This document shows positions 19,274-28,854 of a stretch of DNA of 64,000 nt, one piece after another. The notes beneath the pieces were generated by a model. It was not told the DNA's origin. It did no database searches and saw only the letters and a list, made by a program, of their open reading frames with translations. Where the stretch lies: positions 1-64,000 of the forward strand of contig NZ_CDDF01000015.1 of NCBI RefSeq assembly GCF_000819865.1, read 5' to 3'. The position numbers and the translations under genes are program-made. Positions within the stretch are counted from its first letter, which is position 1. Each line of letters opens with the position of its first letter. The stretch comes from Aeromonas eucrenophila. GTDB taxonomy: Bacteria; Pseudomonadota; Gammaproteobacteria; Enterobacterales; Aeromonadaceae.

Positions 19274-20665
19274 TCATAGCGGCAGGCTGATCCTCGCCTC
19301 CAGTCCACCCTGAGATCTGTTGTGCAGGCTAAGCTCCCCGCCATGCTGATGCACCAGGGTACGGGCGATGGCGAGGCCGAGCCCCACGCTGCCGGACTCA
19401 GTATTGCGGGCCTCGTCGAGCCGCACGAAGGGCTTGAACACCTCGTCCAGCTGGCTTTCATCTATGCCAGGCCCCCTGTCGCAAACCCGGATCAGCAGCT
19501 CATCCTCACCGCGCTCCAGCGATACCTCGGCACTGCCTGCGTACTTGATGGCATTGCCGATGAGGTTTTGCAGCACCCGCCGCAGGGTGTTGGCACGGCA
19601 GGCGTAGACCTGCTTGCCCTCGGCCAGGCAGGTGACAGGCTGACCGGTATCGGCGTAGTCGTCACACAGGCTCTCCAGCAGGCTGACCAGATCCAACTCC
19701 CGGGTCGCCTCCTGTTGCCCTTCTTCTCGGGCAAAGCTCAGGGTGGCCGCCAGCATCTGTTCCATCTGTTGCAGGGTTTGCTGGATCCGCTCCTTGTCCT
19801 CACCGTCGTTCAGGAATTCGGTGCGCAGCCGCAAGCTGGTGATGGGGGTACGCAGATCGTGGGAGATGGCGGCCAGCATGCGGGTCCTGTCCTGCACGAA
19901 GCGAGCGAGTCGGGTGTGCATACGGTTGAAGGCCTGGATGGATTCGCGGATCTCGGTCGGCCCCTCCTCCCGCAGAGGCTCTATGTCCTCCCCCCGCCCC
20001 AGCCGATCCGCATTGGCGGCCAGCAGCTTGAGCGGCAGGGTGGCTCGGCGGAACAGCCAGATCATCAGGCCGATCACCAGGCTCGCCACCAACAGCAAAT
20101 TGAGAGTCGTCTGCCATGACCAGCTCGCCGATTCCTTGTCCACCAGGGAGCTGAATTGCAGCCAGCCGCCATTTGGCAACTGGATGGATCCATAGAGCCG
20201 CATGTCCTGAGGTGGCGGCATGCCGCCGCGATCCTTCATCATGCGGTTATGGTGCCGCCAGGCCTGGCTGCGCTGAAACTCCTGCTTCAGCTCGGCACTG
20301 ATCTCCACCGCCAGCTGGGGCGGATAGTCGAGCTTGGCCCGCACCAGCTTCTCGAAACGGGGGCTGCGGTTATCCGGCTGCAACGGCTCATCGGCGAGGC
20401 GCAGCAACAGGGTCTCGCTGCGGCTCGCCTTCAAAATCTCGTGATAGAGCGAGGGAGGCGACAGGGTGAGCAGGCGCACCACGGAGACGATGCGTTGCAT
20501 AGCATTGCGGCTGTTGACGTAGCCGAGCGCCTCTTCCCGATCCGAGCGGTAGATCTGAATGCTGAGCAGCTGGATCAGCACCAACCCCACCAAGGCAACC
20601 AGCACGATCTGGCCGGTCAGCCCTTTTGGCACGACTCTGGAGCAGAGTTGCTTGATCATGGCCAC
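19274..20665 (-). CDS. Sensor histidine kinase
   Basis: The 463-residue inner-membrane kinase has TM1 at about residues 17-36, a periplasmic domain of about 150 residues (with HHNRMMKDRGGMPPP, rich in His and Met, near residue 138-152) and TM2 near 187-208. HAMP, a DHp helix with the phospho-acceptor in AISHDLRTPITSL (about 265), and a CA domain with N box NLIGNAIKYA, DRGPGID and GLGLAIA follow. It is encoded just after its response regulator with 4 bases between. I chose the GTG start because GGAG lies seven bases upstream; an ATG follows two codons later. The His/Met patch hints at metal sensing, as an inference. Confidence 0.93.
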   Translation of the reverse strand: MAMIKQLCSRVVPKGLTGQIVLVALVGLVLIQLLSIQIYRSDREEALGYVNSRNAMQRIVSVVRLLTLSPPSLYHEILKASRSETLLLRLADEPLQPDNRSPRFEKLVRAKLDYPPQLAVEISAELKQEFQRSQAWRHHNRMMKDRGGMPPPQDMRLYGSIQLPNGGWLQFSSLVDKESASWSWQTTLNLLLVASLVIGLMIWLFRRATLPLKLLAANADRLGRGEDIEPLREEGPTEIRESIQAFNRMHTRLARFVQDRTRMLAAISHDLRTPITSLRLRTEFLNDGEDKERIQQTLQQMEQMLAATLSFAREEGQQEATRELDLVSLLESLCDDYADTGQPVTCLAEGKQVYACRANTLRRVLQNLIGNAIKYAGSAEVSLERGEDELLIRVCDRGPGIDESQLDEVFKPFVRLDEARNTESGSVGLGLAIARTLVHQHGGELSLHNRSQGGLEARISLPL

Positions 20666-20669
20666 CGGC

Positions 20670-21395
20670 TCACTCCTGGGTCACATCGGCGGCAAACAGG
20701 TAACCGCCGCCCCAGATGGTCTTGATAAGCTCGGGATTCTTGGGATCCCGCTCCAGCTTGCGCCGCAACCGGCTTACCAGGGTATCGACGGCGCGATCGA
20801 AGGCCACCGCCTCACGGCCGCGGGCCAGATCCAGCAGCTGATCCCGGCTCAGCACCCGCTGAGGCCGCTCGAGGAACACCTTCAGCAGGTCGAATTCGGC
20901 GGTGGAGAGGCTCATTCCCACACCCTCTTCATCCACCAGTTCACGGCGGTTGATGTCGAGCAACCAGCGATCGAAACGCAGATCCCGGGTCAGGGTGTCC
21001 GGCGCAGGCTGGGGTTCGGCCTGAGTGCGGCGCATCACCGCCTTGATCCGTGCCAGCAACTCACGGGGATTGAACGGCTTGGCGAGATAGTCATCGGCCC
21101 CCATCTCCAGCCCTATGATGCGATCCGTCTCCTCGCCCATGGCAGTGAGCATGATGATGGGCAGGCGGGATTTCACTCGCAGCTCGCGGCACAGGGTCAG
21201 GCCATCTTCCCCCGGCATCATCAGGTCCAGCACCAGCAGATCGAATTCCCGCTCATCCAGCAGCCGCTTCATCTCCTTGCCGTCGCGGGCACAGCTGACC
21301 CGCATCCCGTGTTGTTCCAGAAAGCGTTTCAACAGATCGCGGATTTCGCTGTGGTCATCGACCACCAGAATATGAGGGCTACCTTGGTTCATCAT
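20670..21395 (-). CDS. OmpR-family response regulator
   Basis: The 241-residue protein has a receiver domain (about 7-120) with acidic pocket VVDD, phospho-acceptor in LLVLDLMMPGEDG (about residue 57) and the K of LAKPF. A winged helix (about 140-235; DRAVDTLVSRLRRKLERDP, IWGGGYLF) follows. It pairs with the kinase immediately downstream and is divergent from a Met/His-rich periplasmic protein gene, a likely target. Confidence 0.95.
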   Translation of the reverse strand: MMNQGSPHILVVDDHSEIRDLLKRFLEQHGMRVSCARDGKEMKRLLDEREFDLLVLDLMMPGEDGLTLCRELRVKSRLPIIMLTAMGEETDRIIGLEMGADDYLAKPFNPRELLARIKAVMRRTQAEPQPAPDTLTRDLRFDRWLLDINRRELVDEEGVGMSLSTAEFDLLKVFLERPQRVLSRDQLLDLARGREAVAFDRAVDTLVSRLRRKLERDPKNPELIKTIWGGGYLFAADVTQE

Positions 21396-21593
21396 TGTCT
21401 CTCCCGTGTTCGAGCTGGAGCGATTATACGAAAATCAACCGGGCGTATTATGTCAAACTGTGCCAGAGCGGCAGGATGCCACACTCTGCTACAAAATAGG
21501 CTCCAACTGGCAAAATTCAGACAAGTCCCGGGTGTTTACTTGTGGTCAAGGCGAATGAGCCTGCACCGAACTCAATCCGAAAGGAGTTACACC

Positions 21594-21959
21594 ATGAATG
21601 CACTGACCAAGACCTTCCTGACCGCCACCCTGATCCTCGGCCTGCCTCTTGGCGCCTATGCTGCCAGCGAAGCCGTGGCCACCACCCAGCCCGCGGCTGC
21701 CACCACGGCCAAACCAGAGGGTTGCCCCATGGATGGCTCCGGCATGATGGGTGGCAAGCACCATGGGGGTCGCCACGACAAGATGGCCCGCATGCAGAAC
21801 ATGACCCCGGAGCAGATCCAGGCTCACCTGCAGCAGCGCTATGACAAGATCGAGGATCCGGCCAAGAAGGCCGAGTTCATCAAGAACCTGGGCCTGCGTG
21901 CCGACGGCATGACCAAGCACGCCGAAGTGATGAAACAGTTCGCCGAAGCAAACCAGTAA
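21594..21959 (+). CDS. Small periplasmic Met/His-rich protein, Spy/CpxP-like
   Basis: The 121-residue product has a signal peptide (cut after AYA, before ASEA), a Thr/Ala spacer and a metal-ligand-rich patch (CPMDGSGMMGGKHHGGRHDK, about residues 43-62). A helical end contains MTPEQIQAHLQQRYDKI, which resembles the LTxxQ motif of Spy/CpxP. Such proteins act as periplasmic chaperones or metal buffers. AAAGGAG precedes the ATG. It is divergent from the two-component operon, 198 bases apart, which suggests control by it. Confidence 0.75.
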   Translation: MNALTKTFLTATLILGLPLGAYAASEAVATTQPAAATTAKPEGCPMDGSGMMGGKHHGGRHDKMARMQNMTPEQIQAHLQQRYDKIEDPAKKAEFIKNLGLRADGMTKHAEVMKQFAEANQ

Positions 21960-21975
21960 GCCTATTAGAATCTGC

Positions 21976-22010
21976 AACAGGGTGGCCTCGGCCACCCTGT
22001 TTTGTTTTCT
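21976..22010 (+). terminator. Terminator after the Met/His-rich protein gene
   Basis: AACAGGGTGGCC and GGCCACCCTGTT flank TC and are followed by a T-rich run. Confidence 0.9.
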
Positions 22011-22179
22011 CCATTCAGCCTGCCGCCTTCTGTGGCTTACCCCGCAAGTCCGTCATATCCTCGCCCTACAGCTCAGGGTTCTGTGAGCGATAACAAACGT
22101 TTTATGTTCGAAATAGCTAATAATGAGATTCCAATAACAAGGTCGAACAAGGCCGGGCCAACAATAGACAGGAGTCGTT

Positions 22180-24174
22180 ATGGGGTGGAGTCTGGGAACA
22201 ATCAAGGGACGATATACTGCCGTCTTCGTGGGATTCATGGTGCTGGTGTGTGCCCTGACGGTGATCGGCATCCAGCTCTGGATCAAGCCGGCACTGCAGA
22301 AGGCCGGGGAGCAGAACGTGGCGCTGCGGGTCAGCGAGATAGCGACCGATATCCGCGATCAGCTCAACGGGGTGCAGAGCCAGTCCCGCAGCATCACGCA
22401 ACTGGTTGCCCAGTTGCCGAGCGAGCAGATCGATACCCTGCTGCCGGCGCTTATCGATCAATACGGCAATGCCATGGTCTTCGGTGGCGGTATCTGGCCA
22501 CTGCCGGATCAACGGGAGGCGGGCCGCGCCAAGTTCAGTACCTTCTTCCACCGGGATGGGGCCAACAAGCTGATCCCCAACAGCTACTGGAATTCGGCCG
22601 AAGCCCCCAACTACTTCGATCAACCCTGGCACAAAGCGGGTCAGCAGGCGCCACAGGGCATGTGTGCCTGGGCGGCTGCCTACAAGGATGGGGCCAGCCA
22701 GCAGCCGAGAACCAACTGTGCCATGGGGATCTACCACAACGGCAGCCTGTTCGGGGTGTCGACCATAGATGTCACTCTGGGCTTCTTCAACGATCTGGTG
22801 GCCCGGAAGGAGCAGGAGATCGGCGGCCAGGTAATGATCGTCGAGGCTGACGGCAAGATCCTGAGTCGCAATGCCCGCCTGAGTGGCGATGTGGTGCTGG
22901 GCAACCTCTCGGCCCACACCGACTACCCCTTCGCCGGCGCCATTGCCGGCCTCCTCGGCCAGAGTCAGGGCAAGGCGTCACTGCGCACCACCTTCCAGGA
23001 TCAGGGCGAAGAGCAGACGCTGCTGCTGCAAGCCATCGAGGGCACGCCCTGGTTGCTGGCCACAGCCCTGCCGACCAGCACCCTGACGCAGGACAGCCGG
23101 GACGTGTTGACCACCCTGGCCGCGATCCAGCTGCCACTGGTGGGGTTGCTGTTCGTGCTGATGCTGCTGGCCATCACCCAGTTTGGCAGTCGGCTGCAGG
23201 GCCTCAAGCAGAACATTGATGCTCTCAGTGCCGGCGATGCCGACCTGACTGCCCGCATCAAGGTGAAGGGGCAGGACGAGCTGGATCATATCGCCCTGTC
23301 GGTGAACCGCTTCATCGCCTTCCTGCAGCAGATGATGGTGCAAGTGACGGGTGCCACCGATCTCATCACCCGCGAGCTGGCGCTGCTCGATCAACAGACC
23401 AGCCAGGCGAGACGGATCCTGGGAGAACACGCCAGCGAGACGGATCAGGTGGTCACCGCCCTCACCGAGCTCAGCTCCACCGCCGACAACGTGGCACAGC
23501 ATGCCAACGACTCCGCCAGCTTCACCGAGGCGGCCAACGGTCAGGCAGCAGATTCACGCAAGGTGGTGGGAGCGGCTTCGACCAGCGTGGTGGCCCTCAT
23601 CGACGAGGTGGATCTCGCCGCCGCCAAGGTGCTGGAAATGCAGGAAGATGCCAAGCAGATCGGCAGCGTGCTCGGGGTGATTGGCGGCATTGCCGCCCAG
23701 ACCAACCTGCTGGCACTCAATGCTGCCATCGAGGCGGCGCGAGCCGGTGAACAGGGGCGGGGCTTTGCGGTGGTGGCCGATGAGGTGCGCGCCCTGGCTG
23801 CTCGAACCCAGAACAGCACCGCCGAGGTCGGCAACATGCTCTCTCGTCTCACTCAGGGAGTCGCCGAAGCCGTGGTCGCCATGGATCACACCAAGCGCAG
23901 TTGTCAGGCGGCGGCAGACACCACCAGTCAGGTCACCGGGGGGCTGGACAACATGGCCGATTCGGTCGTGCGGATCCACGATCTCAGCAGCCAGATCGCC
24001 ACCGCTGCCGAGGAGCAGAGCCGGGTGACCGAGGAGATCAACCGCAACATGGTGAGTATCCGCGACATGCTCGGCCTGCTGGTGGAGAATGGTCGCAACA
24101 CCGAGCAGAGTGCGGCTTCCCTGCTCAGCTCCAACCGCCAACTGCTGGCCCTGGTGCACCGCTTCAAGGTGTAA
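22180..24174 (+). CDS. Methyl-accepting chemotaxis protein with dCache-type sensor
   Basis: The 664-residue receptor has TM1 at about residues 12-35 and a periplasmic domain to about 315 that fits a double Cache fold: VFGGGIWPLP, the YWNSAEAPNYFDQPWHKAG segment and GVSTIDVTLGFFNDL. TM2 (AIQLPLVGLLFVLMLLAI), HAMP and a signalling tip ([19 protein letters not shown]) follow. It ends LLALVHRFKV, without a CheR pentapeptide. Cache domains bind amino acids, carboxylates or polyamines; the ligand cannot be read here. It is monocistronic, with a terminator downstream. Confidence 0.93.
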   Translation: MGWSLGTIKGRYTAVFVGFMVLVCALTVIGIQLWIKPALQKAGEQNVALRVSEIATDIRDQLNGVQSQSRSITQLVAQLPSEQIDTLLPALIDQYGNAMVFGGGIWPLPDQREAGRAKFSTFFHRDGANKLIPNSYWNSAEAPNYFDQPWHKAGQQAPQGMCAWAAAYKDGASQQPRTNCAMGIYHNGSLFGVSTIDVTLGFFNDLVARKEQEIGGQVMIVEADGKILSRNARLSGDVVLGNLSAHTDYPFAGAIAGLLGQSQGKASLRTTFQDQGEEQTLLLQAIEGTPWLLATALPTSTLTQDSRDVLTTLAAIQLPLVGLLFVLMLLAITQFGSRLQGLKQNIDALSAGDADLTARIKVKGQDELDHIALSVNRFIAFLQQMMVQVTGATDLITRELALLDQQTSQARRILGEHASETDQVVTALTELSSTADNVAQHANDSASFTEAANGQAADSRKVVGAASTSVVALIDEVDLAAAKVLEMQEDAKQIGSVLGVIGGIAAQTNLLALNAAIEAARAGEQGRGFAVVADEVRALAARTQNSTAEVGNMLSRLTQGVAEAVVAMDHTKRSCQAAADTTSQVTGGLDNMADSVVRIHDLSSQIATAAEEQSRVTEEINRNMVSIRDMLGLLVENGRNTEQSAASLLSSNRQLLALVHRFKV

Positions 24175-24192
24175 CGGCCGGCGTCAGCCAGC

Positions 24193-24219
24193 AAAAAGGG
24201 GCCAGTAGGCCCCTTTTTC
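24193..24219. terminator. Bidirectional terminator between convergent genes
   Basis: AAAAAGGGGCC and GGCCCCTTTTT flank AGTA, usable on both strands. Confidence 0.85.
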
Positions 24220-24236
24220 GTACCACTCAATCCGGC

Positions 24237-24656
24237 TTACGCCTTGGCTTTGTCGGCCAGATTCAGGGTCTTGACGGTCTCGCCTTCGAACTTGATGACG
24301 ACGTTCTTCTGCGCGGCTTCGTTATCCTTGAACAGGGTCTTGGTGGTCTCTGCCAACATGGGGGAAACCTTGTTCAGGGCACCCAGATCATAGGTCCACA
24401 CTTCCAGGCCGGCTTCGGTCTGGGTGCTGGCCGGAGCGCCCAGCTTGTCCTTGATGGCCTGCTTGTTGGAGCCGCCTTCCTTGATGTCCAGCGCCTTCTT
24501 GATCGCTTCGTTGGAGGCGCTGTCCATGGCGGTACCGGCCATCGCCTTGGCGCTGCTGGTGACACTGCTGGTAACGGTATCGGTCAGGGAATCCATCAGG
24601 CCGGCGTGGGCAACCAGAGGCAGGGCGGTCAGGGCAATCAGGAGGCACTTCTTCAT
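24237..24656 (-). CDS. Periplasmic protein of unknown function (139 aa)
   Basis: The product has a signal peptide (MKKCLLIALTALPLVAHA) followed by an amphipathic Ser/Thr/Ala helix region. A C-terminal half with KQAIKDKLGAPASTQTEAGL and EVWTYDLGAL is reminiscent of the small SmpA/BamE-like fold, in which a helix-turn precedes strands with a G-x-P turn. No lipobox is present. I cannot name a family. The start is the methionine of the signal peptide; five further codons are open upstream. It is monocistronic and convergent with the chemoreceptor. Confidence 0.7.
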   Translation of the reverse strand: MKKCLLIALTALPLVAHAGLMDSLTDTVTSSVTSSAKAMAGTAMDSASNEAIKKALDIKEGGSNKQAIKDKLGAPASTQTEAGLEVWTYDLGALNKVSPMLAETTKTLFKDNEAAQKNVVIKFEGETVKTLNLADKAKA

Positions 24657-24783
24657 TAAGATACATCTCACAGGAATGAAAGAGCGCGCATCAGACCAGT
24701 GAGCCGGGGCGGAGTCAAGGTGAACCCAAGGTCAAGCCGCATTCGGGGGGGAAGGGCATATCTTGATGGCGGCGAGGCAGGGC

Positions 24784-25785
24784 CTAGCCGCAGAGTTGAT
24801 CCTTGCCCGCCAGCTTGGCCTGATAGAGCGCCCTGTCCACCCTCACCATCAGCTGGCTCAGGGCCTCCTCCGGCAGTGACTCCACCAGACCGAAGCTCAT
24901 GGTGATCGGCTCCCGCCCCTTGACCCTGGCATGGCCCAGTTGCTGGCGCAGCTTCTCGGCAACCTGGTGTGCATCCACCAGACGGGTATTGGGCAGGATC
25001 AGCATGAACTCGTCGCCCCCCCAACGGGCTAGCAGGTCGATCTCCCGGATGCAGCCTCGCGTCAGCCGCACTATGTCGATCAGGGTCAGGTCGCCGACCC
25101 CGTGGCCATAGCGATCGTTGATCTGCTTGAAGTCGTCCACATCCATGGCAACGACGGAGAAAGGCTCCTTGAAGCGCCTGGCCCGCTCATATTCCAGCCG
25201 TATAGTCTGCTCAAGCCGATAACGGCTGGCGGCCCCGGTCAGGGAATCCGTTTCCGCCAGACGGCGATTCTCCTCTACCTGGCGTTGCAACTCCCGGTTG
25301 AGCCGCTCCAGCTCGGCGGTGCGCTCCACCACCTGCTGCTCCAGCGAGCGGTTCTGCAACTCCAGCCTGGCGTAGAGCAGCTTCTGGGCATGAATGTCCC
25401 GATGCGCCCCTATCATGCGGGCCACAGATCCATCGGGGTTGCGCGTGATGATCCGGCCGTAGTCCTCGATCCAGACGAAGTCACCCCCCTGGCTGCGGCA
25501 ACGGTACTCGACCTTGTAACTGGCCGCCTCACCGCTCAGATAGGCGTCGAAGCAGGCCATCACCCGCTCCAGATCCTCGGGGTGGATCACGCTCTCCCAG
25601 GTGAAGACGGTGTTGTTGAGCGAGTGCGGCTCGTAGCCCAGCATCCGGTACCAGCCGGGGTTGCGGTAGACGAAGCCCGTGTTGGCATTCCAGTCCCAGA
25701 TGCCTTCACTGATCACCTCGAGGATGCCATGCACCACCCCCTCGCTGAGGTCAGAAATCCTTATCCTGTCCGTTTCCAGCTCCAT
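24784..25785 (-). CDS. PAS-GGDEF diguanylate cyclase
   Basis: The 333-residue soluble protein has a PAS/PAC domain (about 15-135; NPGWYRMLGYEP, VEYRCRSQGGDFVWIEDYGR), a coiled coil (about 140-180) and a GGDEF domain. The active motif is RWGGDEF. The inhibitory I-site is present as REID five residues before it, so product inhibition is likely. It makes cyclic di-GMP in the cytoplasm in response to a PAS ligand or partner. It is monocistronic. Confidence 0.93.
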   Translation of the reverse strand: MELETDRIRISDLSEGVVHGILEVISEGIWDWNANTGFVYRNPGWYRMLGYEPHSLNNTVFTWESVIHPEDLERVMACFDAYLSGEAASYKVEYRCRSQGGDFVWIEDYGRIITRNPDGSVARMIGAHRDIHAQKLLYARLELQNRSLEQQVVERTAELERLNRELQRQVEENRRLAETDSLTGAASRYRLEQTIRLEYERARRFKEPFSVVAMDVDDFKQINDRYGHGVGDLTLIDIVRLTRGCIREIDLLARWGGDEFMLILPNTRLVDAHQVAEKLRQQLGHARVKGREPITMSFGLVESLPEEALSQLMVRVDRALYQAKLAGKDQLCG

Positions 25786-25955
25786 CAGAGATCATCCTTT
25801 TCCTCTTATCTTCGCCGGCGCGAAGATGCAGACATTGAGTGTAGAAGCCCGAGGCATCTTCTCCAGCGCCTCTCATCTGTAACGACTCCCGGAGTTCGCC
25901 CTGATGGTTATCGGCCAAATACGGAACCCTGTGAGCAAAATTCAACCAAAAACGC

Positions 25956-26903
25956 TCAGCCCTGCCCGGTTTTGAAGCCGGGATGGTGCAAGTGGCGGTA
26001 ATGACTGGGGGCCAGCCCGTGCTGGCGCTTGAAGGCGGTGGAGAAGTGGTACTCGTTCTTGAAGCCGCACAGCCTAGCCACCTCCTTGACCGGATCGCCG
26101 CGACTGGCCAGCAGCAGGGCGGCCCGTTGCAACCGCAGCCGTTGCAGCAGCGCCATGGGAGCCAGTGAAAAATGCTGCTGACAGAGCCGATAGAGCTGGC
26201 GCTCGGAGAGGTGCAGCGCACCGGCCATCCGCCCTATGTCCCAACATTCGGTCAGCGCCTCTTTCAACAGCAGCTCCAACCGCAGGGCCAGCCGCTCACC
26301 ACGACTCTGCCCCTCCCCCTTCTGCAGCAGGCGACGCAGGTAGAAGCCGAGCTGCTCCACCAGAAGCGCGCTAAGCAGCGGGTCCTGATGGCGCTCCTGC
26401 TCCGCATAGAGGTTCTCCAGGGTATGCAGCAGGCTGGCCTGTTGGGAGGTACAGCCGAGACGAGGGTGGCTGGCGAAGGCATCCCAGGGGGAATCCTTGT
26501 GCAGCAAAATCCACAGCAGATCCCAGTCGCCGCCCACCTCGGGCAACGGCAGCTCTGCTAACCCCGTCTCTGGCAATCGCTTCTCGGACAACCGATAGCA
26601 GAGCGGCTGGCCCGCCGGGATCAGCGCCCACTCCCCGCGCTGGAGCCGCTCGGTGCGATCTCCGATCAACACCTCCCCCTCGCCCCCCAGGGTGATCAGA
26701 AAGCAGTGCACATCCGCGAAGCGGCGCTCGATGCGGTAATGGGTGCGCAGGCGGGAATGGCCCGCCAGCCAGACCCGCTCTTGTGAGAGCGCGGGCAACA
26801 GGCCGTCGCAGCAGATCTGCTCGCGGCAGTCGGGGGAAACTTCGATCACTTCCAGATTGGCGGTTTCAGACATCATCAGGACGGGCTCAGCCATGTCAGA
26901 CAT
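25956..26903 (-). CDS. AraC-family transcriptional regulator
   Basis: The 315-residue protein has an N-terminal cupin-like effector domain (HCFLITLGGEGEVLIGDRTERLQRGEW, about 66-92). Two C-terminal helix-turn-helices span about 215-305 and include RMAGALHLSERQLYRLCQ and VKEVARLCGFKNEYHFSTAF. It is divergent from the VOC gene at 26952, with only 48 bases between, so regulation of that gene is plausible. The exact start is uncertain because none of the early ATG codons has a good ribosome site. Confidence 0.88.
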   Translation of the reverse strand: MSDMAEPVLMMSETANLEVIEVSPDCREQICCDGLLPALSQERVWLAGHSRLRTHYRIERRFADVHCFLITLGGEGEVLIGDRTERLQRGEWALIPAGQPLCYRLSEKRLPETGLAELPLPEVGGDWDLLWILLHKDSPWDAFASHPRLGCTSQQASLLHTLENLYAEQERHQDPLLSALLVEQLGFYLRRLLQKGEGQSRGERLALRLELLLKEALTECWDIGRMAGALHLSERQLYRLCQQHFSLAPMALLQRLRLQRAALLLASRGDPVKEVARLCGFKNEYHFSTAFKRQHGLAPSHYRHLHHPGFKTGQG

Positions 26904-26951
26904 TTCGGCTCGAGCATAGCATGGAGGGCATCAACTCAGAGGAAAGCAGCC

Positions 26952-27350
26952 ATGCACATAGATCATATAGCCATCTGGGCCCAGGATCTGGAGGCACTCA
27001 AGGCATTCTACTGCAAGCTGTTTGGCGGGCAGGCGAATGAGTGCTACCACAACCCGGCCAAGCAGTTCAGCTCCTACTTTATCCGTTTCGAGGAGGGCGC
27101 CAGTCTGGAGCTGATGCACAGCCCCATCCTGTTCCCGGCGGATCTGAGCCTGCCGCACCCGCTGCAGGGGCTGGCCCACCTTGCCTTCGCCCTCGGCAGC
27201 GTGGAGGCGGTGGACAAGATGACGGCTCGCCTCAAGCTGCTCAAGGGAGCAGACGTGAAGCACCTGGACGGCCCCCGTTGGACCGACGACGGCTATTACG
27301 AGAGCACCTTCCTGGATCCGGAAGGCAACCGGCTGGAACTGACCATCTAG
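26952..27350 (+). CDS. VOC-superfamily (glyoxalase/bleomycin-resistance fold) protein
   Basis: The 132-residue protein is a single VOC unit: MHIDHIAIWAQDLEALKAFY at the start, SLELMHSP in the middle, HLAFALGS after it and FLDPEGNRLELTI at the end. The metal-type ligands H4, E57 and E129 (approximate numbers) are in the usual places. The fold serves glyoxalases, dioxygenases and drug-binding proteins; the substrate is unknown. A diverged copy of its last 213 bases recurs 3.6 kb downstream. It is divergent from the AraC gene. Confidence 0.88.
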   Translation: MHIDHIAIWAQDLEALKAFYCKLFGGQANECYHNPAKQFSSYFIRFEEGASLELMHSPILFPADLSLPHPLQGLAHLAFALGSVEAVDKMTARLKLLKGADVKHLDGPRWTDDGYYESTFLDPEGNRLELTI

Positions 27351-27655
27351 CCCATGGGATCGACACAAGTTGACCACGGAGCTGACTGACTGCCCAGACG
27401 CTTTGGGCTCATCCACAGTGTGGGTGTTCATCACCTCCTTCAGTTGCAGACACAGGTTCAGCAAAGTGCTCCCTGTATACGTAGCCTAAGTACAGGCAAC
27501 CGCTTGGATGGATCCTTGGCACTGTGCCCGGATAGCGGCATCAATCTTGATTGAAAAATGACACTGCCTGCGTAGATGGATATAGAGGGGGACTTTTGAG
27601 TTGTAACGCCCCGCTAAAATAGCGGGGCTTTGGATACCGTGGGGGAAACAAACAG
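27351..27655. other. Intergenic region at the left edge of the accessory block
   Basis: These 305 bases hold no evident gene. A GCCCCGCT-AAAAT-AGCGGGGC hairpin at 27608-27628 probably ends the minus-strand hydrolase gene. GC content falls off along this stretch. Confidence 0.55.
27608..27631 (-). terminator. Hairpin downstream of the SGNH hydrolase gene
   Basis: An 8-base GC-rich perfect stem around AAAAT has short T runs on either strand. It is 25 bases past the minus-strand stop. Confidence 0.6.
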
Positions 27656-28837
27656 TCAATCAGCCCGGATCACGCTCAGCGGAACTGACTGCGCGATCCG
27701 CAGATGCCCTACATTATTGAGATGAAGGTGATCCCCGGAATCATATTGTGCGCTGAGCTGCGAAATGCATTCCGGATCCCGCACCAGCAGGTCGCTATCG
27801 ATAACGGCATCAAACTCCCCGCTGGTACGCATCCAGTGATTCACCTCCTGCCGGACAACCTCTTTGTCAGGCTGATAAAAACCCTCAATGCCATACTCGC
27901 CGGTTCCCCGCAGGGGTACCAGGGTTACTCCTGTCATGCTGATATGACGTTCCCGCGCCATCTGCAGTAATTGTCGATAGGCGTTGATCAGCACAGTTGC
28001 CGACGGCAGCGGATTTTCCGGATCCAGCGCCGTACCCGCCAAGCCGATATCATTCAGTCCGATCTGCACGATACAGGCAGTGACGCCGGGCTGCTCAAGC
28101 ACATCACGCTCAAAACGTGACAAGGCAGAGATACCGACGCCGTCTTTCAGTAAGCGGGAACCCGACTGCCCGGCATTCACCACGGCAATATTCTCGGCAA
28201 TAAAGCGCTCCGCCAAAAAATCCGTCCAACGGCCATAGGTGTCCATTTCAACGCCGTTACCATCCACCATAGAGTCGCCGATAACCACCAGAGTACTGCC
28301 CGCAGACTCCGGCTGAACCTGTACGCTCTCAACCAGAAAACGGGAGCTGATTTTCTGACCATCAAAGGCCTCTTCCCTGATGGCCTGATTACCCGGTTCA
28401 AGCAACGAAAAATGACGGGCATCCCAATGGAAGGTATTGACCGGTATAGGTTCCGGCAGGTAGGTCCGCAGAGAGATCACCGATAGTGACGGAATATGCA
28501 GTGCAATTTCATCGCTGCACAGAATCCCCCCCGCAGGAATGACCGCACCGGTTTGTCCGTTAAAGGTGACAGGCAGTGCACTGCACAGATCAGGCACGGA
28601 AATATAGCTCTCGCCCATGACCAGCGGCTGTGCACCATAGCGGTTGGAAAAGATCAGCCGCAGCTTTTGACCGCCCAGGCTGATGCGCAATGCCTGCCGG
28701 AAAGTCTGGTCACCATGAATCGTCGGTATATCCGACGGAAATGGAAACGCCTCTCCTGATGCAGGCTGAGAGGTCGACAGCCAGCTGCATATCCACTCGT
28801 CGCGCATTGGCAGGATCGAAGGCACTGAATAGGACAT
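27656..28837 (-). CDS. SGNH/GDSL-type hydrolase
   Basis: The 393-residue protein has an N-terminal beta-rich region (about 1-185) and a C-terminal SGNH esterase domain. Block I reads VVIGDSMVDGNG (nucleophile Ser about 190), block II has NAGQSGSR, block III QIGLNDIG with the oxyanion Asn, and block V DHLHLNN with catalytic Asp/His. No signal peptide is visible, so it appears cytoplasmic. The substrate (an ester or acetylated sugar) is unknown. AGGAG precedes the ATG. The TetR gene ends 17 bases before it on the same strand, so the two are an operon. Its lower GC suggests transfer. Confidence 0.88.
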   Translation of the reverse strand: MSYSVPSILPMRDEWICSWLSTSQPASGEAFPFPSDIPTIHGDQTFRQALRISLGGQKLRLIFSNRYGAQPLVMGESYISVPDLCSALPVTFNGQTGAVIPAGGILCSDEIALHIPSLSVISLRTYLPEPIPVNTFHWDARHFSLLEPGNQAIREEAFDGQKISSRFLVESVQVQPESAGSTLVVIGDSMVDGNGVEMDTYGRWTDFLAERFIAENIAVVNAGQSGSRLLKDGVGISALSRFERDVLEQPGVTACIVQIGLNDIGLAGTALDPENPLPSATVLINAYRQLLQMARERHISMTGVTLVPLRGTGEYGIEGFYQPDKEVVRQEVNHWMRTSGEFDAVIDSDLLVRDPECISQLSAQYDSGDHLHLNNVGHLRIAQSVPLSVIRAD

Positions 28838-28854
28838 CAGAAATTCTCCTGAAA

